The notes under the pieces are model-generated. The model saw nothing but the letters and a program-made list of their open reading frames with translations. It ran no database searches and was not told where the DNA came from. Below, piece by piece: positions 31,578 through 41,834 of a stretch of 64,000 bases of DNA (the stretch's first letter is position 1; each line of letters starts with the position of its first letter). The stretch is taken from assembly GCA_965222345.1 (NCBI GenBank), contig CBDCTS010000007.1, forward strand, positions 744,001 through 808,000. Reading direction: 5' to 3'. Made by a program: the position numbers and the translations under genes. Source of the stretch: JADFGZ01 sp965222345 (GTDB taxonomy: Bacteria; Acidobacteriota; Terriglobia; 2-12-FULL-54-10).

Positions 31578-34500
31578 ATGCCCTTGTCGAGTTTCCATCC
31601 CGCTATCGCGGAGTGGTTTCAGTCCACCTTCTCGGCTCCGACCGAGCCGCAGAGTGCCGGCTGGCCTGCCATCCAGTCGGGCGGGGACACGCTCATCGCC
31701 GCGCCCACCGGCTCCGGCAAAACCCTGGCGGCGTTCCTGGCCGCGATTGACTCCCTGGTCCGGCAGGGTGTTGAAGGCTCGCTCTCCGACGAAACGCAAG
31801 TTGTCTACGTCTCGCCTTTGAAAGCTCTCAGCAATGACGTAAAGCAGAACCTCACCGTGCCGCTCTCCAGCGTGCGCGATGTGCTGTTGCGGAAGGGCCT
31901 GCCATCGCCGGAAATCCGTGTCTGGGTGCGCACGGGCGACACCCCCGCCTACGAGCGCCAGAAGATGCTGGGGAAGCCGCCGCACATCCTGGTAACCACG
32001 CCGGAGTCGCTTTACATTCTGCTGACGGCGGAAAAGAGCCGCCGCGTACTGCGGACGGTCCGTACCGTGATCGTAGATGAGATTCACGCCGTGGCGCGCG
32101 ACAAGCGTGGCTCGCACCTGGCGCTGACGCTTGAAAGGCTCGACGCGCTGGCCGTCAAAAAGCCGGTCCGAGTAGGCCTTTCCGCCACCCAAAAGCCGAT
32201 TGAAGAGGTAGCCCGCTTCCTGGTGGGCACGCGGAGACTGAAGCCCGGCGGCGATCCTCGCTGCACGATCATCGACATCGGCCACGCCCGCAAGCTCGAC
32301 CTCGCCGTCGAGGTTCCCGGCTCGCCTCTCACCGCTGTTTGCTCGAACGAAACTTGGGAAGAGATCTATGACCGCATCGCGGCGCTGATCCGCGCCGAGC
32401 GCACCACGTTGGTCTTTGTCAACACTCGCCGGCTAGCCGAGCGTGTGACCATGCACCTGAGCAAGCGCCTTGGCGAAGAAAAAGTCACGTCGCACCACGG
32501 CAGCCTCTCTCGCGCGCAGCGGTTGCGCGCCGAACAACGCCTGAAGGCCGGCGGGTTGCAAGCCCTGGTGGCGACGGCGTCACTTGAGCTGGGCATCGAC
32601 ATCGGCACGATCGATCTGGTTTGCCAGATCGGTTCTCCGCGCTCGATAGCAACTTTCTTGCAGCGGGTAGGCCGCTCCGGTCACACCCCTAGCAGTAAAG
32701 AGGGGGCCATTCCGCGCGGGCGCATCTTCGCTCTCAGCCGGGACGAGCTGGTGGAGTGCGCTGCGCTGCTGCGCGCCGTCCGCAGAGGGCGTCTCGACCG
32801 TCTGAGTATTCCGGAGAAGCCGCTCGACATCCTGGCGCAGCAAATTGTCGCAGCGACGGCGGCCAGGGGCGCAGAAGAAGGATGGGACGAGGACGAACTC
32901 TACGAGCTTTGTTGCGGCGCTTTCCCTTACCGGAACCTCGCGAGGGAAGAATTTGACGAGGTGGTTCAGATGCTGGCCGAGGGCTTCACCACGCGCCGGG
33001 GGCGCAGCGCGGCGCATCTGCACTACGACGGCGTGGGGCGGCGCATCCGCGCCCGCCGGGGCGCTCGCCTGGCTGCTATTACCTCCGGCGGCGCCATCCC
33101 CGACAACGCCGACTACCGGGTGATCCTGGAGCCGGAAGGGACGTTCGTCGGCACGGTAAATGAGGACTTCGCCATCGAGAGCATGGCGGGTGACATCTTC
33201 CAGTTGGGCAACTCGGCTTGGCGAATCCGCCGGGTGGAGCTAGGGCAAATCCGCGTCGAGGACGCTCGCGGCGAGTCGCCCACGATCCCCTTCTGGCTGG
33301 GCGAGGCTCCGTCGCGCACTAAGGAGTTGTCCGCGGAGATTTCCGAGTTGCGGGAAGAATTGGAGAAGCGGCTCGGCTTGCCGGAACCAGCTTCTTCGGC
33401 AGAAGCCCGGTCAGGAACAAGCCCGCCGGAAGCAGCCCTGCGCTGGCTCGAAGCCGAGGCGGGACTCGACCGAGCGCAGTCGGAACAGATCATTGAGTAT
33501 CTGGACGCGTCGCAAAAAGTCCTGGGCGTGGTGCCATCGCAGAAGACCATTGTGCTGGAGCGTTTCTTTGACGCCTCCGGCGGAATGCAGTTGGTGGTGC
33601 ACGCGCCCTTTGGGGGGCGCATCAACCGCGCCTGGGGTCTCGCCCTGCGGAAGCGGTTCTGCCGCAGCTTCAACTTCGAGCTGCAGGCCGCCGCCAGCGA
33701 GGAGGCCATCGTGCTTTCGCTCGGTCTTCAGCACAGCTTTCCTCTGGAGGAGGTTTTCTCTTATCTGCACACCAACTCAGCGGAGGACTTGCTAATCCAG
33801 GCTCTGCTGGCCGCGCCCATGTTTCAGACCCGCTGGCGCTGGAACGCCATGCGGTCGCTCGCCATCCTGCGCCACTCGGGAGGGAAAAAGGTGCCCGCCG
33901 CTATTCTCCGTATGCGGGCCGATGATCTTTTGGCCGCCGTGTTTCCCGACAGCGCCGCCTGCGCCGAGAATCTCTCCGGTCCCATTGAGGTGCCCGGCCA
34001 CCCGCTGGTGCGGCAGACGGTCAAGGACTGTTTGAGGGAGGCGATGGACATCGACGGATTTCTGGCGCTGCTCGCTGCGATGCAGCAGGGATGGCTCCGG
34101 CTGGTTGCCCGCGACACCACCGAGCCTTCACCGCTGTCGCACGAAATCCTGAACGCCAAGCCCTACGCCTTTCTCGATGACGCGCCGCTGGAGGAACGGC
34201 GGGCGCGCGCTGTCGAGACACGCCGGAAGCTGGAGTTCCGCTCTGCGGATGAAATCGGCAAACTTGATTCCCAGGCTATCGAAACAGTCAAGCAGCAGGC
34301 TTGGCCGGAGGTGAGAAATCCGGACGAGTTGCACGACGCGCTGATGCTGATGGGTTTTCTGGGCGGGCAGGAGCAGCCGGATTGGGAGCCGCACTTTAAG
34401 GCGCTCGCTGCCGCGGGTCGCGCGGCCCGGCTCGAAACGGGGACGGGACCTTCGCTTTGGATTGCCACGGAACGGAAGCCTCTATTCGACCGACTGTACC

Positions 34501-35936
34501 CTGGAGCGGCCTGCCGGCCTGACGTTGTTGTTCCGGCACGTGAGCAAGTGCGTGACTGGAGCAAGGAAGAAGCGTTGGTCGAGATCGTCCGAGGACGGCT
34601 GGAGGCGCTGGGTCCGGTGACGTTGGAGACGATGGCCGGTTCGATGGGACTGGCGGCGGCGGCGGTCGAGTCCGCCGTGGCGGCTCTGGAAAAAGAAGGC
34701 TTCGCGCTGCGGGGACATTTCACCGGCTCGCAGTCCGTCGAATGGTGCGAACGGCGATTGCTGGCCCGCATTCATCGCGCTACGCTCGACCGCCTGCGCA
34801 AGGAGATTGAGCCGGTGACGGCAGCGGAGTTCATGCGGTTCCTGTTCGCCTGGCAGCACGTTGAACCCGAAGCCCGCCTGGAGGGGCCTCTTGGTCTTTC
34901 TGCTGTTGTGGGCCTGCTGCAGGGATTTGAAATTCCTGCTGCGGCCTGGGAGGATTCCATTCTGTCTTCCCGCATGGTGCGCTATGACCCGGCGTGGCTC
35001 GACCAGCTTTGTTTGTCGGGCGAGTTGGCCTGGGCCCGTCTCTTTGTGCCCGGCGAAACCAATGGCCGCCACCCCGGAGCGAACCGTGCTTCGCCCGTCT
35101 CGCTGCTCTACCGGGAACAGTTGGACGCCTGGCTGTCGCTCGCCGGGGCACAGTCGCTTGCCGTAAATGGCGCCGGCTTCGGCAGCCGCGCCCGCCAAGT
35201 ATTCGAATACCTGGAGCGCCGGGGGGCCTGTTTCTTTCAGGACCTGGTTTCCGGGACGGGCCTGCTGCGGACCGAAGTGGAGAGCGCACTGCGCGAACTC
35301 ATTGCCTGCGGACAGGTCACGGGAGACGGCTTCGCGGGCCTGCGCTCACTGGTGATTGCGCCGGATAAAACGTTGGGAACCAGCTCTGCCAAAAACAAAG
35401 ACGGCCGTCCCCGCATTCTGCCCGTGATTCCTCCCACGGCCGGGCGCTGGTCGGTTTTGGGTCGCGAAAAACATGACTCCGGAAAGGAACTCGACACGGT
35501 GGAGTTCTGTGCCCGCCAACTGTTGCGCCGGTACGGTGTCGTATTCCACCGGCTGCTGGAGCGGGAAGACGGGCTGCCGCCGTGGCGGGAACTGCTCAAC
35601 CGCTTCCGGAAGCTCGAGGCGCGCGGCGAGATTCGCGGAGGACGTTTCGTGGCCGGGTTTTCCGGGGAACAGTACGCCGTGCCGGAAGCCATCCCGCAGT
35701 TGCGAGCGACCCGCCGGAAGGCGCCGGCAGGGTACTTCCTCACTCTCTCTGCAGCGGACCCTCTGAATTTGGCAGGGATCACCACGCCGGGGCGAAAGAT
35801 CACAGCCGCCGGCAGCAACCGCGTTCTTTACCGCGACGGCGTTCCTCTGGCGGCCAGGGAGGGAGGAAACTTGGTCGAGCTGCACCCTGCCGCCGCCGAC
35901 TTCCAGGCGGAGATTCGAGCACGGCTGGGGAAATGA
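31578..35936 (+). CDS. lhr: ATP-dependent helicase Lhr, full-length
   Basis: 1452 residues, close to E. coli Lhr, so this is the long form. GAGGA lies 9 nt before the ATG. Helicase domain 1: Q-motif region PTEPQSAGWPAIQSG, Walker A APTGSGKTLAAFLA (about residue 40), TTPESLYILL, Walker B VDEIHAV (DEIH box), GLSATQKP. Domain 2: LVFVNTRRLAERV, VATASLELGIDIG, and the arginine-finger motif QRVGRSGH. These are followed by the Lhr winged-helix and beta-barrel core, then several hundred residues of the Lhr C-terminal region with predicted tandem winged helices. Bacterial Lhr is a 3'-5' translocating DNA/RNA helicase linked to repair. Confidence 0.95.
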   Translation: MPLSSFHPAIAEWFQSTFSAPTEPQSAGWPAIQSGGDTLIAAPTGSGKTLAAFLAAIDSLVRQGVEGSLSDETQVVYVSPLKALSNDVKQNLTVPLSSVRDVLLRKGLPSPEIRVWVRTGDTPAYERQKMLGKPPHILVTTPESLYILLTAEKSRRVLRTVRTVIVDEIHAVARDKRGSHLALTLERLDALAVKKPVRVGLSATQKPIEEVARFLVGTRRLKPGGDPRCTIIDIGHARKLDLAVEVPGSPLTAVCSNETWEEIYDRIAALIRAERTTLVFVNTRRLAERVTMHLSKRLGEEKVTSHHGSLSRAQRLRAEQRLKAGGLQALVATASLELGIDIGTIDLVCQIGSPRSIATFLQRVGRSGHTPSSKEGAIPRGRIFALSRDELVECAALLRAVRRGRLDRLSIPEKPLDILAQQIVAATAARGAEEGWDEDELYELCCGAFPYRNLAREEFDEVVQMLAEGFTTRRGRSAAHLHYDGVGRRIRARRGARLAAITSGGAIPDNADYRVILEPEGTFVGTVNEDFAIESMAGDIFQLGNSAWRIRRVELGQIRVEDARGESPTIPFWLGEAPSRTKELSAEISELREELEKRLGLPEPASSAEARSGTSPPEAALRWLEAEAGLDRAQSEQIIEYLDASQKVLGVVPSQKTIVLERFFDASGGMQLVVHAPFGGRINRAWGLALRKRFCRSFNFELQAAASEEAIVLSLGLQHSFPLEEVFSYLHTNSAEDLLIQALLAAPMFQTRWRWNAMRSLAILRHSGGKKVPAAILRMRADDLLAAVFPDSAACAENLSGPIEVPGHPLVRQTVKDCLREAMDIDGFLALLAAMQQGWLRLVARDTTEPSPLSHEILNAKPYAFLDDAPLEERRARAVETRRKLEFRSADEIGKLDSQAIETVKQQAWPEVRNPDELHDALMLMGFLGGQEQPDWEPHFKALAAAGRAARLETGTGPSLWIATERKPLFDRLYPGAACRPDVVVPAREQVRDWSKEEALVEIVRGRLEALGPVTLETMAGSMGLAAAAVESAVAALEKEGFALRGHFTGSQSVEWCERRLLARIHRATLDRLRKEIEPVTAAEFMRFLFAWQHVEPEARLEGPLGLSAVVGLLQGFEIPAAAWEDSILSSRMVRYDPAWLDQLCLSGELAWARLFVPGETNGRHPGANRASPVSLLYREQLDAWLSLAGAQSLAVNGAGFGSRARQVFEYLERRGACFFQDLVSGTGLLRTEVESALRELIACGQVTGDGFAGLRSLVIAPDKTLGTSSAKNKDGRPRILPVIPPTAGRWSVLGREKHDSGKELDTVEFCARQLLRRYGVVFHRLLEREDGLPPWRELLNRFRKLEARGEIRGGRFVAGFSGEQYAVPEAIPQLRATRRKAPAGYFLTLSAADPLNLAGITTPGRKITAAGSNRVLYRDGVPLAAREGGNLVELHPAAADFQAEIRARLGK

Positions 35937-35965
35937 GCTGTTCGCCTGTCATAGAGTGATGTTCC

Positions 35966-37417
35966 CTATTGAACTTGGCGGACCGGCTCTTGCGAGTTCA
36001 GTTTACGGAAGTTGGTCAGAATGGAAATGGAATCAACCGGATCGAGATTCACTGTTCCCATGGAGTCGTTCACGTACTCCGGGTGCCGCATGCCGTTCAG
36101 CACGCAGGAGACCCCGTCCAGATTCAGCAGCACGTTCTGGGACATCTGGCTGAGCGACTCTTTCGTCTTCGGGTAACCCGCCAGCTGCAACTGTTCACGG
36201 AGATGGTCGGAGGCCTCTTGCTGGGACGCCGCCAGATGCCGCGCAACCTGTTCAAAGATCCGGGGAAGGGTCTCGCCGAATTTTTGCAACCACTCATCCC
36301 ATTCCTTCCGGCCTCCGTATAGTTGCTGGCACTGCACCGCCCATCGTTCTATGGGTTGGACGATGTGCTCGGCAAAGACCGCCTCCCAATGGTTGGGCGA
36401 CTTGATTTGAGGAACGATCACTTCCAGGTAGTGGGCGATGCCGCCGGCATCGCCGTGGAGCAGGGAGATATCGAACTGATCCTCTAATATCTTCTCCATC
36501 TTGTGCAGAGGCTCAAGCAACGCGTGCAACTGCTCTTTTCCAGGAGGTTTCTCGCCGGGTTTGAGGAAGTCGGCCAGACGCCTCATCTGATGGTTGAAAA
36601 ACGCGTTGAGCGGGCGGTTGAGCAGCACGCCAATACCCTTGTCGCGGCAAAATGACAGGACCGTCTGGCCGTTGTTGTTGATTTCCAGCGCCCCGCCGCT
36701 TTCGCAGAGATTCATGGGAAGTTGCACCACCCGGAAGTGATGTTTGGCCGACACCGATTCGGCGGCCTCCCAGCATCGGCTGACGCTGGTCCAGGTGCGG
36801 CTGGAGGAGGCCATCCCGTAGTTGTTGGAGCTGATTCCGTACCACCGGATCTTTCCCTCGGCTACTTTTCCTTCCAGGTACCGGAAAGCCTCCTGCACCC
36901 TGCGATAGAACTCCTGGTGGTCCTTCTCGGTGATGATCTTGTGGTGGGCCTGATGCTCCAGGTAGTACTCCGGATTGTGCAGCAGGTACACGTCGATCAC
37001 CTGCTGCCGCATCCGCTCGGCGCTCCGGCTGATCTGGGTTTCGAGAAATTCCGGATGGATCGAGTGCCAGAGCCCTTCGCCGTACTCCACCACTTCGGGA
37101 AATTTCCGCTGCAGGGCAAGCGTCATGTTCTGTCCCTGGATATACCCGCCCTTGGTTATCAAGATCACCTGTTCCCGGGGAAAGTCCTGGAGAAGCTTGC
37201 CCACAAGCATCTCAGATCGGCCGTCGGTATAGTTGGCGCTGGTGTCGATCAGGTTTCCTCCCTGTTCCAGATAGGCGCGCAGCGCGGCCTCCTGCGCGGC
37301 ATTGCCCTCTGCCACGCGGTAGCAGCCGAAGCCCATCGGGTGGCACCGCAGCCCGGTGCTGCCCAGCGGACGAAGTTGTTGCTTGTTCGGGTGATTGTCA
37401 GATTTTTGGGTTGCCAT
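35966..37417 (-). CDS. Aldo/keto reductase with long C-terminal extension
   Basis: NAD(P)H-dependent oxidoreductase barrel. The catalytic tetrad is visible: Asp and Tyr in LIDTSANYTDGRSE, Lys in VILITKGGY and His in IDVYLLHNPEYY. The barrel continues with RWYGISSNNYG and a cofactor-loop region GIGVLLNRPLNAF. The gene encodes 483 residues, about 150 more than a standard family member; the extra part, from about residue 290 to 430, is helical and unassigned, and a final segment (SQNVLLNLDGVSCVLNGMRH) returns to the barrel's usual last strand and helix. So the extension is inserted before the barrel's end. It is convergent with lhr at 30 bases. Confidence 0.85.
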   Translation of the reverse strand: MATQKSDNHPNKQQLRPLGSTGLRCHPMGFGCYRVAEGNAAQEAALRAYLEQGGNLIDTSANYTDGRSEMLVGKLLQDFPREQVILITKGGYIQGQNMTLALQRKFPEVVEYGEGLWHSIHPEFLETQISRSAERMRQQVIDVYLLHNPEYYLEHQAHHKIITEKDHQEFYRRVQEAFRYLEGKVAEGKIRWYGISSNNYGMASSSRTWTSVSRCWEAAESVSAKHHFRVVQLPMNLCESGGALEINNNGQTVLSFCRDKGIGVLLNRPLNAFFNHQMRRLADFLKPGEKPPGKEQLHALLEPLHKMEKILEDQFDISLLHGDAGGIAHYLEVIVPQIKSPNHWEAVFAEHIVQPIERWAVQCQQLYGGRKEWDEWLQKFGETLPRIFEQVARHLAASQQEASDHLREQLQLAGYPKTKESLSQMSQNVLLNLDGVSCVLNGMRHPEYVNDSMGTVNLDPVDSISILTNFRKLNSQEPVRQVQ

Positions 37418-37489
37418 AATTGTTAAATTCCGTGCTCCATGGAAAAGTACCGTGCTTGCTGTAAATTGACCAAGCAGGCGTTCTGCTTT

Positions 37490-37867
37490 TTAAAACGTCT
37501 CGTCATATCGCGGCTTGTCCTTCCGAAGTTCCTGGAGAGTGATCTCGACCGGCAGTCCTTCGCCCCAGCCATACCGGTTGCGCGAGAGCTGTTGAACCCG
37601 CTGCCAGGTTTCCCGGTCCCGTTCCTCGTCGAGCACCCGGGCCGTGGCGCTGTGTTCCCGGTCGCCAATGCGAACTCGCACGCGCCGGTCGCACTCGATG
37701 TTCCGCACCCAATGGGCCCGGTGGAAGTGCTCGGCAAGAATATACAGCTTACCGTCACATGCCACGAACCATATCTCAATCTCGCGCGGAAGTCCCGACC
37801 GGCGGCCTATTGTGGTCAGATAGAGTACCTGAAAATCAAGAATATTTTCCTGAGCGGCGTCCGGCAT
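37490..37867 (-). CDS. Split-barrel oxidoreductase of the deazaflavin-dependent nitroreductase / DUF2255 type
   Basis: A 125-residue protein with LTTIGRRSGLPREIEIWFV, KLYILAEHFHRAHWVRNI and RRVRVRIGDREHSATARVL. The TxGRxSGxPR strand and the HWVRNI segment are shared by F420-binding Ddn-like proteins and related DUF2255 proteins. Whether this one binds F420 or a flavin cannot be told. It lies between leuD and the aldo/keto reductase on the same strand, but with 178 bases to leuD it may be transcribed separately. Confidence 0.65.
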   Translation of the reverse strand: MPDAAQENILDFQVLYLTTIGRRSGLPREIEIWFVACDGKLYILAEHFHRAHWVRNIECDRRVRVRIGDREHSATARVLDEERDRETWQRVQQLSRNRYGWGEGLPVEITLQELRKDKPRYDETF

Positions 37868-38045
37868 GCAAGAATTCGCCCTCCCAAGACCTGGCGTCGC
37901 TTTTTGCCGTCTGCCGCATTCCCGGATTCAGTGCGACATTAAAATTCAGTCTGCGCCCGTCAGGCGCAACCACTTTCCCTGATGGTAATAAGGAACAAAA
38001 GAAACTTTTTCTACAAAAGCATCATTTGTAAGCACTTGACGCGGG

Positions 38046-38660
38046 CTAACTTTCCATCGTCGTTTGAACTCGGGGCGGATGGGATTCTTCGTAGGCGCGG
38101 ATGTGGGATTCCTGTTTCAGCAGATACCCCAACTGGTCCACTCCCGCCAGGAGACATCGCTTGGAAAAGTTGTCTACGGGAAAGCTGACGGTCTTTCCGT
38201 CCGGCAGCGTCACGGATTGGGAAGCCAGATCGACGGAGACCTTTAGATTCGGGTCTTTCTCCACCTGCCGGAACAGTTCGGCGTGGACATCAGGAGGGAT
38301 CACCACGGGCAACAGCCCGTTCTTGAGGGAGTTGCCCCGGAAGATGTCGGCAAAAGAGGTGCTCAGCAAGGCCCGGAACCCGAAGGCCAGCAACGCCCAC
38401 GGCGCGTGTTCCCGCGAGCTGCCGGAGCCGAAGTTCCTGCCCGCCAGAAGAATCTGCGCTCCTTTGGCCCGGGGCTGATTCAGAATGAAATCCGGCCGGG
38501 GCTTTCCGTCTTCATCGAACCGCCAATCGCGGAACAGATACTGGTCCATGTCGACCTTGTCGGTCACCTTCAAGAACCGCGCCGGAACGATGATATCGGT
38601 ATCTACGTTCTCGTTCGGGAGTGGCACTATCCGGCTGGTGATCTTTGTGATGGGTTCCAT
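38046..38660 (-). CDS. leuD: 3-isopropylmalate dehydratase small subunit
   Basis: Pairs with LeuC to isomerise 2- to 3-isopropylmalate in leucine synthesis. Conserved blocks: PLPNENVDTDIIVPARFLK, LLAGRNFGSGSSREHAPWAL (the swivel-domain substrate loop) and FADIFRGNSLKNGLLPV. It is 204 residues, the normal size. It follows leuC after 60 bases on the same strand. A C-terminal tail (ESHPPRVQTTMES) is not conserved. Confidence 0.95.
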   Translation of the reverse strand: MEPITKITSRIVPLPNENVDTDIIVPARFLKVTDKVDMDQYLFRDWRFDEDGKPRPDFILNQPRAKGAQILLAGRNFGSGSSREHAPWALLAFGFRALLSTSFADIFRGNSLKNGLLPVVIPPDVHAELFRQVEKDPNLKVSVDLASQSVTLPDGKTVSFPVDNFSKRCLLAGVDQLGYLLKQESHIRAYEESHPPRVQTTMES

Positions 38661-38720
38661 AGTAATGATTAAGGAGTCAGCATACTGAGCCGCGACCTTG
38701 TTCCTTCTGTCTTCTGTTTT

Positions 38721-40133
38721 CTACAGCATCGTGCGAACGTCGGCGACGCAGCCGTTGATTGCCGAGGCGGCGGCCGTCAGCGGACTGGCCAAAAAAGTTC
38801 GCCCGCCCTTGCCTTGCCGTCCTTCAAAATTGCGATTGCTGGTCGAGACGCAGTACTGGCCCGGCTTCAGTTCATCGCCGTTCATGGCGATGCACATGCT
38901 GCACCCCGGCTCGCGCCATTCGCAGCCTGCCTCGCGGAAGATGCCCGGCAGGTCTTCCTGTTCCGCCTCGCGTTTGACCTGCTGGGAGCCGGGTACGACC
39001 AACACGCGCAGTTTCGGGCTCACCTTGCGTCCTTTCAAGATGCCGGCGGCGGCGCGCAAATCCGTGATGCGGGAGTTGGTGCAACTGCCGATAAAAACCA
39101 CATCCACCGGATGACCGAGCAGGGGTTTCCCGGGCTCCAGCGCCATGTATTCCAGCGCATGCCGGACGGCGTTCTGGGTGGTGGCATCCGGCATGGAGTC
39201 CGGGGAGGGGACCGGCGCCGTGACCGGCAAGCCCATCCCGGGGTTTGTCCCGTAAGTAATCATCGGCTCCAGTTGGCTGGCATCCATCGTGACGGATTGG
39301 TCGAACCGTGCGCCGGGATCGGAGGGCAGCCTCTTCCACTCCTTCAAGGAAGCATCCCAGGCCGCTCCCTGGGGGGCAAAGGGCTTTCCGGCCAGATACT
39401 GGAAAGTCGTCTCGTCCGGAGCGATCATCCCCGCTTTGGCTCCGGCCTCGATCGACATATTGCAAACCGTCATGCGAGCTTCCATGGAAAGGGCGCGGAT
39501 GGCGTTGCCTGTGTACTCCAGCACAAAGCCGACACCTCCGCCCACGCCGATCCGGGCAATCAGCGCCAAGATGATGTCTTTGGCGGAGACGCCCTGCTGG
39601 AGCATTCCGTCAATCCGCACCTCAAACGACCGTGGCTTACGCTGCAGCAGACACTGCGTGGCCAGCACGTGCTGGACCTCCGTGGTCCCGATCCCAAACG
39701 CCAGCGCGCCGAACGCGCCGTGGGTCGCCGTGTGGCTGTCGCCACATACGATGGTCATGCCGGGCTGCGTGAATCCCATCTCCGGCCCGATGACGTGAAC
39801 AATTCCCTGCGAGGGGCTCTCTATTCCGTGCAACGGAATGCCGAACTCCCGGCAATTGGTCTCGAGCTGCCGAATTTGGCTTGCCGCCATGGGATCGGCG
39901 ATGGGAAGTGAGCGGTCGGTGGTGGGAATACTGTGGTCGACCGTCGCCAAGGTCTTTGAGGGCTGCCGGAGCCGGAGGCCCTGATCGCGCAATCCCTGGA
40001 AGGCCTGCGGCGAGGTGACTTCGTGGACCAGGTGCAGGTCGATATAGAGAGTCGCCGGACAGTCGGGTTCTTCCACCACTACGTGAGGGGTCCAGATTTT
40101 CTCAAACAGGGTTTGTGATTTTTCGGAAGCCAT
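38721..40133 (-). CDS. leuC: 3-isopropylmalate dehydratase large subunit
   Basis: Aconitase-family 4Fe-4S enzyme of 470 residues from the ATG at 40133 (MASEKSQTLFEKIW); the frame is open 17 codons further but this start gives the usual length. Features: DLHLVHEVTSPQAF, VCGDSHTATHGAFGALAFG, FIGSCTNSRITDL with the first cluster Cys, and AGCEWREPGCSMCIAMNGD with the other two in CxxC. It is immediately downstream of the DUF4340 gene (70 bases). No leuA or leuB is nearby. Confidence 0.95.
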   Translation of the reverse strand: MASEKSQTLFEKIWTPHVVVEEPDCPATLYIDLHLVHEVTSPQAFQGLRDQGLRLRQPSKTLATVDHSIPTTDRSLPIADPMAASQIRQLETNCREFGIPLHGIESPSQGIVHVIGPEMGFTQPGMTIVCGDSHTATHGAFGALAFGIGTTEVQHVLATQCLLQRKPRSFEVRIDGMLQQGVSAKDIILALIARIGVGGGVGFVLEYTGNAIRALSMEARMTVCNMSIEAGAKAGMIAPDETTFQYLAGKPFAPQGAAWDASLKEWKRLPSDPGARFDQSVTMDASQLEPMITYGTNPGMGLPVTAPVPSPDSMPDATTQNAVRHALEYMALEPGKPLLGHPVDVVFIGSCTNSRITDLRAAAGILKGRKVSPKLRVLVVPGSQQVKREAEQEDLPGIFREAGCEWREPGCSMCIAMNGDELKPGQYCVSTSNRNFEGRQGKGGRTFLASPLTAAASAINGCVADVRTML

Positions 40134-40202
40134 ATGTGATCCAGTACAGGGATGTTGGTTGGAATTCGTCCCGCCGATTTCCAAAGATGGAAACGGCTGG
40201 CT

Positions 40203-41642
40203 CTAACCTCCGGGCGTTTCCTGACTTCCTCTGGGGGAAGATGAGAATTTCCCGAGTGATTCCTCTATCCTTTCTTTTTCCTCGGCCCGCAGTTCGTAAA
40301 CGGAGAGCTCTCCTTGCCGGGCGGCGTACAGCTTGCCGTCTTGGAGCGCGAGCAAAACGGTTTCTTCCCGGTTGTCCTCGCCGAACGTGATCTGTACCTT
40401 CAGCCAGGGTTTATCCAGGCCATACTGTGCCAACCTGCCTGGCTGGTCGGTAGTGTATTGCTGGATGCGCATGGCGTGAATGTTGTTGAGGAAGACGTCC
40501 ACCTCCCCGATGTCGGACTGGCCCTCGACTGCGCTTGCATCCTCTGCCCGGACCCAACGCTCTTCCTGCTTGTCAAAGCGAAATTCCGCTTCGGCGGTCT
40601 GAAGCTCCACCCGCCTGGCGTTGGTGGTCTGGAAGTCGAACAGGTAGCGGTTGCGGTACTCGTCCACGCTGTCGTTCAGCTGGTCGTACACGGCTTGGTT
40701 AATAGTAAAGACATGCGGCCAAGCGGAGTTTTTGGCATAGTAGCCCTCTCCGTCTTTGTTGTCGCTGCCGACCAGGAGACTGTGGGGACCGTCCGGCAGC
40801 GTCGCTTGCAGGCGAATCTGGGGACGGCTCAGGCCATAGTGGTCCAGCGACTGGGCGTCTTCTTCCTCGATAGACTTCATCAGAGCCCCGATCAGGCGCG
40901 TGAAGAAATAATTGGCGCTGGCGTAGTCGGTGCGCACGGCTGGCTGGGTCAGCTCCCAATTATTGTTGGGCATCTTGGTCATCACGATTTTTCCGGTCTG
41001 GTTGTCCAGCTCCAGCCGCTGCGCCTGATACAGGTCGAAAGGCAAGGCCCGCTTGTCGCGAAGGTCGAACAGGGACTTTCCCAGGGCCGGGGAAGCAAGC
41101 GAATCCACCAAGAACAGTCCGGGAGAAGTGTTCAGCATGGCGTATTTGGCATAGCCGCTGGGGTTCTCCCCGCCGATCGAGAGCGTCACGGTCTCCCCCT
41201 GCTGGAGTTTGATGGTGACAACCCGCTGCGGCTCATCTAAGCCGTACTCGGTGAGCGACGGGGGCGTTTGCTCTCTCACGGTCGTGTGCTCGAGATCGGG
41301 GAGCGACTCGACAAAGGATTGAATCAGCATGCTGTCGGCCGCCACTCCTGCCGGTGCAACGAACTCCCACTGCGGTTCCTCCATTGCTGCTGCCTCTGCT
41401 GTGTTCGCTCCACCGGCCTCGGCTTCCGTCAAATTCACGTCCGGCAGGCGGCGGGCGGTCAACTTGGGTTCGTTCGGCATCTCGATGGAGAATTCTTCCA
41501 CTTGCTCCGCTTGGAAGGAAAAAAGCTGCTCTCTGGGGATCGCTTCCGAGACGTTCTCCGGCGGGTTTTTATCCAGATAATAGAGCACTACCCCCAGCGC
41601 TAGGAGAATTCCTAAGGCGATGATGGTGCGGGAAATTTTCAT
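40203..41642 (-). CDS. DUF4340 protein, partner of a Gld-type ABC transporter
   Basis: 479 residues with one N-terminal membrane segment (IIALGILLALGVVLYYL) and an extracytoplasmic region. It has repeated DUF4340 units: EYGLDEPQRVVTIKLQQGE, HYGLSRPQIRLQATLPDG and QYGLDKPWLKVQITFGEDN, each 'YGLxxPxxxxxxxxxxG', plus SLFDLRDKRALPFD. DUF4340 genes typically follow a GldG-like gene and an ABC-2 permease/ATPase pair, exactly as here. Function is unknown; it is probably part of the envelope complex formed by those proteins. Confidence 0.85.
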   Translation of the reverse strand: MKISRTIIALGILLALGVVLYYLDKNPPENVSEAIPREQLFSFQAEQVEEFSIEMPNEPKLTARRLPDVNLTEAEAGGANTAEAAAMEEPQWEFVAPAGVAADSMLIQSFVESLPDLEHTTVREQTPPSLTEYGLDEPQRVVTIKLQQGETVTLSIGGENPSGYAKYAMLNTSPGLFLVDSLASPALGKSLFDLRDKRALPFDLYQAQRLELDNQTGKIVMTKMPNNNWELTQPAVRTDYASANYFFTRLIGALMKSIEEEDAQSLDHYGLSRPQIRLQATLPDGPHSLLVGSDNKDGEGYYAKNSAWPHVFTINQAVYDQLNDSVDEYRNRYLFDFQTTNARRVELQTAEAEFRFDKQEERWVRAEDASAVEGQSDIGEVDVFLNNIHAMRIQQYTTDQPGRLAQYGLDKPWLKVQITFGEDNREETVLLALQDGKLYAARQGELSVYELRAEEKERIEESLGKFSSSPRGSQETPGG

Positions 41643-41834
41643 AGCCGTTGTCGTTTACTCTGTCACTCAGTCACGCTGCCAAAAACAGCTTCCGGCCGGG
41701 CCAGCGGGACAAGCGGATTCCCGGACCAGGAAAATGGTTTTGGCGGCGAGGGATTCACAGAGAATGAAGGAGAGCAGCGCTTCATTTCCATAGGCGCTCA
41801 CCCGCTCATCTTTCCATCCATTCCTCTGATCCGT

